This document shows positions 1-7,673 of a stretch of DNA of 9,987 nucleotides, one piece after another. Under the pieces are notes generated by a model. It was given only the letters and a program-made list of their open reading frames with translations, made no database searches and had not been told where the DNA came from. The position numbers and the translations under genes are program-made. The stretch spans positions 1 to 9,987 of the forward strand of contig JAFRSL010000003.1 in assembly GCA_017427625.1 (NCBI GenBank), given 5' to 3'. Every line of letters starts with the position of its first letter. Position 1 is the first letter of the stretch. Source of the DNA: Synergistaceae bacterium. GTDB taxonomy: Bacteria; Synergistota; Synergistia; Synergistales; Aminobacteriaceae.

Positions 1-1038
1 CTTGATTCTCGTCCACGAAATATCGCCGACATGTACGAGTCCTTCAATGCCCGGCTCAATCTCAACGAATGCGCCGAAATCCGTAAGGTTCGTTACAGTT
101 CCGGTCATTACGTCGCCTTTGTGGAGACGCTGGTCAACGGTGTCCCAAGGATCTCCGGCAACCTGCTTCATGCTGAGGGAGATTCTGTCCTTCTCGCGGT
201 CGATTCCGATGACTTTCACCGTAACTTTGTCGCCCTTCTTGAACATGTCCTTGATCTTGAACGAACGCTTCCATGTGATTTCAGTGAGGTGAACGAGGCC
301 GTCCATCTCCCCGATGTTTACGAAGACTCCGAAATCAGTGAGGCTTGAGACTTCGCCCTCAACTATGTCGCCCTCATGAACGCGCTCATAGAATTTTGCC
401 TTGCGCTCGTTCTCAGCTTCCTCAAGTAGAGACCTTCGTGAGAATACGAGCCTGTGCTTTCTCTTGTCGAGGTCTAAGACTTTGACGGTCAGAGTCTGTC
501 CGACGAAATTCTGAGGGTTCGCGCCTCTTCCTGCGAGCGTGAGCTGTGATACGGGTATAAACGCCTCGAGACCTCCCGCGTTGACCATGAGTCCGCCTTT
601 GACCTTGCTGACACCCTTGACTTCGATGACGGGATTTTCCTTCAACGCTGAAGCAAGAGCGTCCCATCTCTTGTCGAACTCGTTGTGCCATCGTGAAAGA
701 AGGAGCTGCGCGTCGTCGCCGTCTCTTACGCTGACTATCTCGACATCTATTGCATCGCCGGGCTTAGGCTCTGAGTCTGGCTCTTCAATGAGGACGTGGT
801 TCGTGTACTCCTTCATTGGGAGGACACCCTCGCACTTGAAGCCGACGTCAATGAGGTAACCGTTTTCGCTCTTGCTGATGATGGTGCCTTTGCGAACTTC
901 GCCTCGTCGGAAATGTACGTTGTCGCCGTACTTGTCGAGAACTTCCTGCATCGTCTCAGGCTCTTGGACTTCTGTCTTAACTTCCTGAGCTGGTGCTTCC
1001 TGTGTTGCTTCCTGCATAACTTCCTGCTGATTCTCCAT
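1..1038 (-). CDS. rpsA: 30S ribosomal protein S1, N-terminal part (3' end outside window)
   Basis: S1 binds mRNA on the 30S subunit and helps load it for translation. The visible 346 residues start at an ATG on the complement of 1036-1038. A Gln/Glu-rich N-terminal tail of about 40 residues comes first, followed by OB-fold S1 repeats at roughly residues 45-115, 128-192, 213-281 and 297 onward. The third and fourth repeats are the most typical, with 'SLTDFGVFVNIGEMDGLVH' and 'NLTDFGAFVEIEPGIEGLVH' followed by 'EITW' and 'DISW'. The first two are more diverged, as usual in S1. The frame runs off the left edge without a stop. The start overlaps the ispH stop by one base (TGATG), and a GGGGGT Shine-Dalgarno-like run lies about 12 nt upstream inside ispH, so translational coupling is likely. 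In many Clostridia the homologous proteins are fused; here they are separate. Confidence 0.96.
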   Translation of the reverse strand, partial: MENQQEVMQEATQEAPAQEVKTEVQEPETMQEVLDKYGDNVHFRRGEVRKGTIISKSENGYLIDVGFKCEGVLPMKEYTNHVLIEEPDSEPKPGDAIDVEIVSVRDGDDAQLLLSRWHNEFDKRWDALASALKENPVIEVKGVSKVKGGLMVNAGGLEAFIPVSQLTLAGRGANPQNFVGQTLTVKVLDLDKRKHRLVFSRRSLLEEAENERKAKFYERVHEGDIVEGEVSSLTDFGVFVNIGEMDGLVHLTEITWKRSFKIKDMFKKGDKVTVKVIGIDREKDRISLSMKQVAGDPWDTVDQRLHKGDVMTGTVTNLTDFGAFVEIEPGIEGLVHVGDISWTRIK

Positions 1039-1913
1039 CAGTGAATCAATACCCCCTGTGAATCCTGCTTTGCCGCAATAATATTTTTGATTTTATGGAT
1101 AAGCCATTCGGGAGTGCTTGCCCCCGCAGCAATACCAACCATAGTTTTATCCGTGAACCAGTCCGAATTTTCCTCCGTCTCGTTCTCGTCTTCGACCCAA
1201 AGGACATTAACGCCCTCAGCTTCGAGAATATCACGGAGCTTTCCTGTGTTTGCACTTGACTTCCCGCCAATCAGCACAACGCCGTCGAGGTGATTGTTCC
1301 TTACGAGTTCGCGTACTGCCTCCTGACGCTCTGCTGTAGCCTTGCAGATCGTGTTGCATACTCTAAGTTCCTGAGACTTCCCGACGAGGCTTCCCGCAAC
1401 CTTTTCGAGTCTTTCCTCGCGCTGGGTAGTCTGAGAGATCAGTGCTGTCTTTGGGTGAAACTTTACGCTTGATGCTTCGTTCTCATTTGCTATGACTTCA
1501 GCGTTGTTCTTGTCGACAACATGGCCGAGTATGCCCTTGATTTCGGGGTGGTTCTTGTCGCCCAAGAGAACGACGTGATAGCCTTCCCGCGAGAGTGTTG
1601 CAGCTTTCTCCTGAGCCTTCCTGACGAACGGGCATGTCATGTCAACAACATCGACTCCCCTTGCCTTCAGCCTCTCCAAAACTTCAAGAGGTTCACCGTG
1701 AGCGCGGATTAAGACCTTAGCCCCTGACGGTATTTCGGAGTCATTGTCGGCGACTCTTAGACCCATTGCTTCGAGGCGTGAGACTTCCTGAGGGTTGTGA
1801 ATGGGAAGGCCAATCGTCCAGACTTCGGAATTTTTCCCAAGAGCCTCAGAGATTGCGTCAACCGCGCGTTTCACACCGAAGCAGAAACCGGCATGTTCGG
1901 CCATGATTATCAT
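1038..1913 (-). CDS. ispH: 4-hydroxy-3-methylbut-2-enyl diphosphate reductase
   Basis: This is the last enzyme of the MEP pathway. It reduces HMBPP to IPP and DMAPP with an iron-sulfur cluster. The 291-residue protein has the three conserved cluster cysteines: C11 in 'AEHAGFCFGVKRAV', C94 in 'DMTCPFVRKAQ' and C190 in 'CNTICKATAERQ'. Substrate-binding residues are also present: H39 in 'IHNPQEV', H72 in 'AHGEP', H122 and E124 in 'NHPEIKG', T162 in 'QTTQ', the 'GGKSSANTGKL' loop (S219, S220, N222) and S266 in 'GASTPEW'. Length is normal for a stand-alone IspH. The first ATG (1913) gives the usual 'MII.AEHAGF' N-terminus and overlaps the miaA stop as ATGA. Its product DMAPP is the substrate of the upstream MiaA, and both genes should share one transcript. 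Confidence 0.97.
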   Translation of the reverse strand: MIIMAEHAGFCFGVKRAVDAISEALGKNSEVWTIGLPIHNPQEVSRLEAMGLRVADNDSEIPSGAKVLIRAHGEPLEVLERLKARGVDVVDMTCPFVRKAQEKAATLSREGYHVVLLGDKNHPEIKGILGHVVDKNNAEVIANENEASSVKFHPKTALISQTTQREERLEKVAGSLVGKSQELRVCNTICKATAERQEAVRELVRNNHLDGVVLIGGKSSANTGKLRDILEAEGVNVLWVEDENETEENSDWFTDKTMVGIAAGASTPEWLIHKIKNIIAAKQDSQGVLIH

Positions 1914-2857
1914 ATTGAAGAGTCCTCTTTGCAGATGTGTTTTCTGATCGTGTCTATGATTTCAACCTCGTGACTGGACTCCGACATATCGAACCAGACT
2001 GCGGGCGCGAACTTCTTGAACCAAGTCTGCTGCCGTCTGCAAAATGCCTTTGTCCGTGATATAGATATTTCAAGCGCGTTTGTGAACGTCAATTTCCCTC
2101 TGCTGTAGTCAATAAGCTCCTTGTAGCCCAAACCTTTAAGCGGGTTGAACCTGTCATCGAAGCCATGATTAAGAAGCCACTCGACTTCAGCCGGAAAGTC
2201 CGATGAATATTCCTGCTCCAACCTGATTTCAATGCGCTCGAATAATTCCTGCCTTGAACGCGACAGTCCAATGTAGAGTATATCGAAGCCGTAATCTCTC
2301 TTCGTGCCCTCGCTGTAAATCTGAGACGGAGCTTTTCCCGTGAGGTCGTAAATCTCGAGTGCCCGCGAAACCCTCTGAATGTCATTCTTGTGGAGCCTTC
2401 CTGCTGTTTCAGGGTCGACTTCCGCGAGCCTCATATGCAGCAATTCAGCACCCTGAGAATTTGCGAGTGCCTCATACTTTCCGCGAACGTCAGAATCCGA
2501 AGGAAGGTCGGCATTCAGCGAGGCATGAAACAGGGCGTTGTAATAGAAAGGAGTTCCGCCGACAAAGAGAGGGATTCTATTTCGTGCGTAGATTCTTGAG
2601 ACTGCTTGCGAGGCTTTTTCCGCGAAGTCTGAGACTGTAAATTTCTCATCGGGGTCAACTACGTCAATGAGGTGGTGAGGGATTTCACGCCGTAACGAGG
2701 CCGGGATTTTATCAGTTCCCACGTCCATATAGCGATAGACCTGACGTGAGTCTACTGATATTACTTCAGCGTTTAATTTTTCTGCAACGGATAAACTCAG
2801 AGCCGTTTTCCCTACGGCCGTAGCTCCGATTAAAGCAACTACGGGCTGCCTATTCAT
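1910..2857 (-). CDS. miaA: tRNA dimethylallyltransferase
   Basis: MiaA transfers a dimethylallyl group from DMAPP to N6 of A37 in tRNAs that read UNN codons. The protein has 315 residues, a normal length. It opens with a P-loop at residues 11-18 ('GATAVGKT'), followed by 'SVDSRQVYRYMDVGT' with the conserved Asp36. Then come 'IPHHLIDVVDP', the 'VGGTPFYYNAL' loop, 'NDIQRVSRALEIY' and the C-terminal 'KGLGYKELIDY' and 'RRQQTWF' motifs. The start is an ATG at 2857-2855 with GAGGT about 12 nt upstream. It is the first gene of the minus-strand operon, and its stop overlaps the ispH start by 4 bp. No key motif is missing. Confidence 0.97.
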   Translation of the reverse strand: MNRQPVVALIGATAVGKTALSLSVAEKLNAEVISVDSRQVYRYMDVGTDKIPASLRREIPHHLIDVVDPDEKFTVSDFAEKASQAVSRIYARNRIPLFVGGTPFYYNALFHASLNADLPSDSDVRGKYEALANSQGAELLHMRLAEVDPETAGRLHKNDIQRVSRALEIYDLTGKAPSQIYSEGTKRDYGFDILYIGLSRSRQELFERIEIRLEQEYSSDFPAEVEWLLNHGFDDRFNPLKGLGYKELIDYSRGKLTFTNALEISISRTKAFCRRQQTWFKKFAPAVWFDMSESSHEVEIIDTIRKHICKEDSSI

Positions 2858-2908
2858 GAAAGCAATAAGACCTCATTTAACAAACATGATAAAAATCAAG
2901 TGAGAAGA

Positions 2909-2935
2909 ATTATAACACAATCTCCAATTTTGCAA
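2909..2935 (-). promoter_or_regulatory. Predicted promoter of the miaA-ispH-rpsA operon
   Basis: On the minus strand there is TATAAT (2914-2909) directly preceded by TGT, which makes an extended -10 (TGnTATAAT). A weak -35, TTGCAA, lies at 2935-2930 with a 15-nt spacer. The -10 is about 50 nt upstream of the miaA ATG, a sensible leader length. It faces away from the MATE promoter and shares the same 35 bp. Predicted by eye from consensus only. Confidence 0.5.
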
Positions 2936-2938
2936 GGG

Positions 2939-2944
2939 TATAAT
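2939..2944 (+). promoter_or_regulatory. Predicted -10 element of the MATE/protease transcript
   Basis: A perfect TATAAT lies 19 nt before the AGGAG ribosome-binding site of the MATE gene, which would give a short leader starting near 2951. No good -35 is visible at 16-18 nt upstream (the sequence there reads close to CACAAT), so an activator may be needed or the call may be wrong. Confidence 0.4.
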
Positions 2945-2976
2945 GGTGAAAATTTTTCAGAAAGGAGAAAACCATC

Positions 2977-4329
2977 TTGCCAAATTCAACCATAAAAGAC
3001 ATGACGGACGGAACGATCTGGAAGCACCTTGTGAGTTTTGCGTTCCCTCTGTTCATCGGTAATATATTCCAGCAGCTCTATAACACAGTGGACAGCATAG
3101 TGGTGGGAAATTTCGTCGGTGCTGACGCTCTTGGCGCAGTAACGTCGACAATCCCGATAGTGATCACGTTGATCGGACTTTTCATCGGCCTCACAATGGG
3201 GGCAAGCGTCGTAATCTCGCAATACTTCGGGGCAAAAGACATCCCCAATCTCCGCAAGGCAACTCACACCGCAGTAGTCTCAGCCGTAATCATGGCGATA
3301 ATAATTTCAGCGATAGGCTACTTCTCGACCCCTTACCTTCTACGAATGATGAACACTCCCGAGTCAGTCTTCCGTGAAGCAGTCGTATACCTTCAAATAT
3401 TCTCGCTCGGTCTTGGAGGGACTATGCTCTACAACATGGGAAGCGCAATACTCCGGGCTGTGGGCGACTCAAAGCGTCCGTTGTACTTCCTGATACTTGC
3501 GTCAATCCTAAATATATTCCTCGATTTGCTGTTCGTGATAAAGTTCGAGTCAGGAGTTGCGGGTGTAGCATACGCGACGATAATAGCTCAGTTAGTCTCA
3601 GGGATAATAATATTCTGGATTCTCTTCAACAGTCATGAAGTTCACAGCCTTTCATGGCACGAGATGAAAATTGACGCAAGGATTCTGCGGAGGATCATCT
3701 CTGTGGGATTCCCTGCAGGCTTCCAGATGGCCGTAACGTCATTCTCGAACGTCTTTGTGCAGTCTTACATCAACGCTTACGGTGCTGCTTCCACTGCGGG
3801 CTGGGGAATTTACGCGCGTGTTGACGCATTCGTGATACTTCCGACTCAGAGCATGGCAATGGCGGTTACAACCTTCGTCGGTCAGAACGCAGGAGCAAGG
3901 AAGCCTGACAGGATTCACAAAGGACTTCTTCAAGGTCTCTGCATATCGTGGGGAATATCAGCGTGTATCATAACGTGCCTGTATATTTTCGCGCCGTATA
4001 TTGCGAGCCTCTTCAATCAGGATGCTGCGGTCTTGGGATTCGCGGTGCTTTTCATACGCCTTAATTGCTTCTTTGACCCGATTAACGCGACGGATCAGAT
4101 TCAAGCAGGAGCATTGCGAGGCGTAGGAGATTCGAGAAGCCCGATGATAATCATGCTGATGTCATTCGTCGTTTTCAGGCAGATATATTTGTTCATCATA
4201 TCAAGGCTGACTGAGTCGGTATACTTCATCGCAATCGGCTATCCTCTGGGCTGGATTGTATGTACAACTTTGATGACGATACACATTGTTCGTTCAGGCT
4301 GGGACAAAAAGATAGAGATGTTAAAATAA
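2977..4329 (+). CDS. MATE family efflux transporter
   Basis: This is an inner-membrane multidrug or toxic-compound extrusion carrier, normally driven by Na+ or H+ antiport; the substrate cannot be read from sequence. The 450 residues are of family length and show about twelve hydrophobic segments in two homologous halves. The first half starts with 'LVSFAFPLFIGNIFQQLYN' and 'VDSIVVG'; the second starts near residue 230 with 'ISVGFPAGFQMAV'. Each half carries the family's small loop signature: 'AILRAVGDSKRP' near 157 and 'ALRGVGDSRSP' near 389. The start is taken as TTG at 2977 because AGGAG (2963-2967) lies 9 nt before it. The next in-frame ATG, at residue 9 (3001), has no comparable site and would trim the start. 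Two protease genes follow after 19 bp, suggesting co-transcription, but a functional link to them is not evident. Confidence 0.93.
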   Translation: MPNSTIKDMTDGTIWKHLVSFAFPLFIGNIFQQLYNTVDSIVVGNFVGADALGAVTSTIPIVITLIGLFIGLTMGASVVISQYFGAKDIPNLRKATHTAVVSAVIMAIIISAIGYFSTPYLLRMMNTPESVFREAVVYLQIFSLGLGGTMLYNMGSAILRAVGDSKRPLYFLILASILNIFLDLLFVIKFESGVAGVAYATIIAQLVSGIIIFWILFNSHEVHSLSWHEMKIDARILRRIISVGFPAGFQMAVTSFSNVFVQSYINAYGAASTAGWGIYARVDAFVILPTQSMAMAVTTFVGQNAGARKPDRIHKGLLQGLCISWGISACIITCLYIFAPYIASLFNQDAAVLGFAVLFIRLNCFFDPINATDQIQAGALRGVGDSRSPMIIMLMSFVVFRQIYLFIISRLTESVYFIAIGYPLGWIVCTTLMTIHIVRSGWDKKIEMLK

Positions 4330-4333
4330 CCAT

Positions 4334-4340
4334 AAGGAGG
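4334..4340 (+). promoter_or_regulatory. Strong ribosome-binding site of the first protease
   Basis: AAGGAGG sits 8 nt before the ATG at 4349 and fixes the start. The motif and flank (AAGGAGGAATTTT) recur before the surface-protein start at 9654. Confidence 0.85.
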
Positions 4341-4348
4341 AATTTTCC

Positions 4349-5986
4349 ATGAGGAGCAAAGTTTTTGTACTATCGTTTCTAGTGTTGACGGTTATGTGTT
4401 CTCCGTCATGGTCAGCGACATACGCGGAGGGTGAAGCACTCGCAGTCTTCCGAGTTCCTGAAAGCGTTGGAATGTCGGCGGCAAGTGTCATCGTTTCGGA
4501 GGCGGTCGGTGAGATTGGCGCGTCTGTTGCCGAAAGCTACGAGACGTTATCCGAAATCGAGGGGAAATTCATCGTCCTCGTCCGTTCACCTTCAATGTCA
4601 ACTGAAGAACTCATAGCTTCCCTCAAGGCACGTCCCGACGTAATCACGGCATCGCCCAACTACTACACTCAGCGTCAGTCATTCAGTGTAGCGAGAGTCC
4701 CGAATGATCCAAGCGCGGATTTGTGCTGGGGACTGAAAGCCATCAACGCCCCAGAAGTCTGGGAACATACCGCAGGAAGCCACGAGATTTACGCGTGCGT
4801 TGTCGATACGGGAGTGTATAAGCACCCTGACTTAGTGGACAATATTGCGGCGGAATACGGCTACAACACTCAGACTGTGAGCGGGGAATATGATTTGAGC
4901 TTCGGAAGCTGGGACGCTGATTTCATGGGACATGGGACTCACGTTGCGGGTACAATCGGCGCGGTCGGCAACAACGGAGTCGGCGTAGCGGGCGTGAACT
5001 GGAACGTCAGGATAATACCCGTGAGAGTATTCGACGTTGAGGACGACTTTGAGACTATCAGCTACGAGATACGCGGGCTGAATTACATTGCCAATCTCCT
5101 CCAGAAGAATCCCAGCATGAGACTGGCCGCCCTGAATTTCTCACTCGGCGCGGCTCTGCCCATGACCCCATCGGAAATGCAGAATGATGTCTATTACATG
5201 GCATATCAGGCACTCGACTCCCTCAACAGGACGCTGATAGTTGTTGCGGCAGGAAACTCAGGGATTGAGACCGGAGCCCCCGCGCTGTTCGACGCTCCTT
5301 CAGGCAACAGCTTCAAGAAGGGTACGTACCATTACCCTGCGGCATTCACCGGGCTGAACAACATTATTGTCGTGGGAGCTATGGCTTCAGATGACACGGC
5401 GGCGTTCTTCACGAACTGGGGCGATCAAGTCGACATAGCAGCTCCGGGATTCGGCATTCTCAGCACTTACTCACCGATTAAGATTGACGGCGCTCAAGAG
5501 ATGTACAGAGTCTTGAACGGGACATCAATGGCAGCACCTCATGTTACGGGAGCGGCGGCACTCCTCATGTCGGCATATCCTGACGCAACACCCGGACAAA
5601 TCAAGGCAGCACTTCTCGACGGCGCGAACAAGGACAAGAATCCTCTCGTGTATCCTTATGCGGGCTACGTGAAAAGGTACGTGGAGCTTGAGACCAAAGA
5701 CCTTGACCTCCTAATAGAGACAGGCCTTATCCCTCCTGCATCACGTGATGAGGAAATCGCAAAAGTTACACTGGAATATGAAGAGATGTACGCTCCCTAC
5801 AAGCAGTTTGACGGCAAAGGACATGTCAGCAGAACGGGACTTCTCGATGTGAAGGCAGCGTATGACATTCTCGAAAAGAGATCGCACGGGAGCGGGTCAT
5901 CGTCAGGGTGCAATGCTGGGATCCCGGTGATGATCGTGCTTCTTGCGGGCGTATTCATGGCCAGGCGTTGGAAGTTCCGTGAGTAA
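4349..5986 (+). CDS. Secreted S8 (subtilisin-like) serine protease with Synergist-CTERM tail
   Basis: This is an exported endopeptidase of 545 residues. A signal peptide covers about residues 1-22 ('...MCSPSWS'). Next comes an inhibitor-I9-like propeptide (about 25-110) that ends near 'DVITASPNYY'. The S8 domain has the full set of active-site residues: D153 in 'VVDTGVYKHPDL', H195 in 'MGHGTHVAGTIGAVGNNG', oxyanion N303 in 'AAGNSG' and S393 in 'NGTSMAAPHVTGAAALL'. A charged stretch of roughly 60 residues (about 430-490) is inserted before the last conserved subtilase helix ('GLLDVKAAYDIL'). The C-terminus, from 'GSGSSSGCNAG' (515-524) through a hydrophobic helix to 'RRWKFRE', matches the Synergist-CTERM sorting signal, so the mature enzyme is probably held at the cell surface. 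Compared with its tandem paralogue it has one extra residue, Cys126. Substrate unknown; host-protein or peptide breakdown for amino-acid fermentation is an inference. Confidence 0.95.
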   Translation: MRSKVFVLSFLVLTVMCSPSWSATYAEGEALAVFRVPESVGMSAASVIVSEAVGEIGASVAESYETLSEIEGKFIVLVRSPSMSTEELIASLKARPDVITASPNYYTQRQSFSVARVPNDPSADLCWGLKAINAPEVWEHTAGSHEIYACVVDTGVYKHPDLVDNIAAEYGYNTQTVSGEYDLSFGSWDADFMGHGTHVAGTIGAVGNNGVGVAGVNWNVRIIPVRVFDVEDDFETISYEIRGLNYIANLLQKNPSMRLAALNFSLGAALPMTPSEMQNDVYYMAYQALDSLNRTLIVVAAGNSGIETGAPALFDAPSGNSFKKGTYHYPAAFTGLNNIIVVGAMASDDTAAFFTNWGDQVDIAAPGFGILSTYSPIKIDGAQEMYRVLNGTSMAAPHVTGAAALLMSAYPDATPGQIKAALLDGANKDKNPLVYPYAGYVKRYVELETKDLDLLIETGLIPPASRDEEIAKVTLEYEEMYAPYKQFDGKGHVSRTGLLDVKAAYDILEKRSHGSGSSSGCNAGIPVMIVLLAGVFMARRWKFRE

Positions 5987-6004
5987 TATGTGAGGTGATG
6001 TTTC

Positions 6005-7630
6005 ATGAAGGCAAAAATTTTCATGCTGCTGTTGTTGCTGACGGGGACATGTTCTCCGGCATGGTCTGAGATTTACACGGAGGGCGAGGCACTCGCAGCC
6101 TTCCGAGTTCCTGAAGGCGTTGGAATGTCGGCGGCAAGTGTCAGCGTTGCTGAGGCTGTAGGTGAGATTGGCGCGTCTGTCGCTGAAACTTACGAGACGT
6201 TATCGGAGATTGAGGGGAAAATATTTGTCCATGTACGTTCGTCAACAAAGTCAACCGAAGAACTCATAACCACCCTCAAGGCATGTCCCGACGTAATCAC
6301 AGCATCACCCAACTACTACGCTCATCGTCAGTCCTTCAGCGCGGCAAGAGTACCGAATGACCCCAGCGCTGATTTATGGGGCATTAAGGCTATACGCGCC
6401 CCCGAAGTATGGGAACATACCACAGGAGACAGAGATGTGTATGTTTGCATAATTGACTCTGGACTGTACAGACACCCGGATCTACAGGCGAATATAGCTG
6501 CTGATTTGGGTTTGAACGTTACGACAGTCAGCGGAGACTTTGACCGCAAATTTACGAGCTGGGACGTTGACAGGACAGGGCACGGGACACACATAGCAGG
6601 CACTATCGGAGCAGTCGGCAATAACGGAATCGGAGTCGCCGGCATAAACTGGAACGTCAGCATGTTTTCTGTGAGGGTGTTTGATAACGACGAGTACGAG
6701 ACCATCAGCGAAGAGATTCGCGCGATGAACTACTTGGCCTCGCTCCTGAGAAAGTATCCTGATATGAAGCTGGCCGCAGTAAATATGTCTCTGGGTGCGT
6801 ATTTCCCAAAGACCCCCGAAGAAATGAAGGATGATGTGTACTACATGGCATTTCAGGCTCTCGACAAGATGGACAGGACTCTTATAGTAACTAGTGCCGG
6901 AAATCAAAGAGTTGCTGTGGGCAGGCCAACACCGTTTGACGATGAAGACGTGTTTACGGCAGGGGATTACTGCTATCCTGCATCGTTTATCGGGCTGAAG
7001 AATCTTGTAGTTGTTGGTGCTATGGTCTCTGATGATACAGCAGCATTCTTCACGAACTGGGGAGAAAGCGTAGACATTGCAGCTCCCGGCTTTGAGATTC
7101 TCAGCACATATTCTCCGCTGGAAAAGACAGGCATCATGTACAAGTCTTCTAGCGGCACATCTATGGCAGCACCTCACGTAACAGGAGCAGCAGCCCTCCT
7201 GAAAGCAGCATATCCAGACGCAACACCTGCACAGATCAAAGCAGCACTTCTTGACGGAGCGAATACGGCCAAGAATCCGATGATATATCCCTATGCTAAT
7301 GCTGTAGCATTCTACACGAAGAGGTACACAGCGCAAATAGACAGCCAGATTAAGGCAGGAATAGTTCCGGCAGTATCACGCGATGCTTTGATAGGGGAGT
7401 ATAGAGCCTCAACTGAAGCCAAATATGCGAAATACAAACCGCTTGATGGTACAGGAAGAGTCAGCAGAACGGGGCTTCTCGATGTGAAGGCAGCGTATGA
7501 TATTCTCGAAAGAAGCTCTTACGGAAATGGCTCATCTTCTGGGTGCAATGCGAGCTATCCGGCCATGATGATTATTGCTGTTATTGCCGCGTTCGTAATT
7601 GCAACAGCCTCACGGAAGTTCAATGCGTGA
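6005..7630 (+). CDS. Second secreted S8 serine protease with Synergist-CTERM tail (tandem paralogue)
   Basis: This 541-residue paralogue of the upstream protease has the same layout. A signal peptide covers about 1-21 ('...CSPAWS') and a propeptide about 23-110. The S8 domain has D151 in 'IIDSGLYRHPDL', H193 in 'TGHGTHIAGTIG', N300 in 'TSAGN' and S385 in 'SGTSMAAPHVTGAAALL'. A charged insert occupies about 425-480, then 'GLLDVKAAYDIL'. The tail runs from 'GNGSSSGCNAS' through a hydrophobic helix to 'SRKFNA'. All catalytic residues are intact, so both copies should be active. The DTG motif is DSG here, a common subtilase variant, and the region around the oxyanion Asn differs ('AGNQRV' versus 'AGNSGI'), which may change specificity. 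The start ATG has GAGGTGA 6 nt upstream (5992-5998), and the gene begins 18 bp after its neighbour. The paralogues arose by tandem duplication. Confidence 0.95.
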   Translation: MKAKIFMLLLLLTGTCSPAWSEIYTEGEALAAFRVPEGVGMSAASVSVAEAVGEIGASVAETYETLSEIEGKIFVHVRSSTKSTEELITTLKACPDVITASPNYYAHRQSFSAARVPNDPSADLWGIKAIRAPEVWEHTTGDRDVYVCIIDSGLYRHPDLQANIAADLGLNVTTVSGDFDRKFTSWDVDRTGHGTHIAGTIGAVGNNGIGVAGINWNVSMFSVRVFDNDEYETISEEIRAMNYLASLLRKYPDMKLAAVNMSLGAYFPKTPEEMKDDVYYMAFQALDKMDRTLIVTSAGNQRVAVGRPTPFDDEDVFTAGDYCYPASFIGLKNLVVVGAMVSDDTAAFFTNWGESVDIAAPGFEILSTYSPLEKTGIMYKSSSGTSMAAPHVTGAAALLKAAYPDATPAQIKAALLDGANTAKNPMIYPYANAVAFYTKRYTAQIDSQIKAGIVPAVSRDALIGEYRASTEAKYAKYKPLDGTGRVSRTGLLDVKAAYDILERSSYGNGSSSGCNASYPAMMIIAVIAAFVIATASRKFNA

Positions 7631-7636
7631 TATAAT
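7628..7636 (+). promoter_or_regulatory. Extended -10 promoter for the binding-protein gene, overlapping the protease stop codon
   Basis: TGATATAAT fits the extended -10 consensus TGnTATAAT, and its TGA is the stop codon of the second protease. No -35 is evident at the usual distance. A start near 7643 would leave a leader of about 30 nt containing the AAAGGAG site (7655-7661) of the next gene. This suggests the binding protein can be expressed apart from the proteases. Confidence 0.5.
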
Positions 7637-7673
7637 CTTCGCAACTTTCAAACCAAAGGAGTTGTTTTGCAAC

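Noticed and set aside
422..691. Open frame on the minus strand within the S1 gene
   Set aside because: It is a shifted frame of rpsA giving a low-complexity Arg/Gln-rich product; the S1 frame is clear.
4349..4420. Lipoprotein signals in the two proteases, because a Cys lies near the end of each signal peptide
   Set aside because: The residues before Cys ('TVMC' and 'TGTC') do not fit a lipobox, and ordinary cleavage sites ('SWS' and 'PAWS') follow.
6482..7336. Long open frame (284 codons) on the minus strand
   Set aside because: It lies wholly opposite the second protease, its translation is Cys-, Arg- and His-rich with no recognisable domain, and it has no ribosome-binding site. It is a shadow of the coding strand.
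7599..7673. Upstream in-frame ATG that would lengthen the binding protein by 25 residues
   Set aside because: It lies inside the protease gene, has no ribosome-binding site and would bury the signal peptide.
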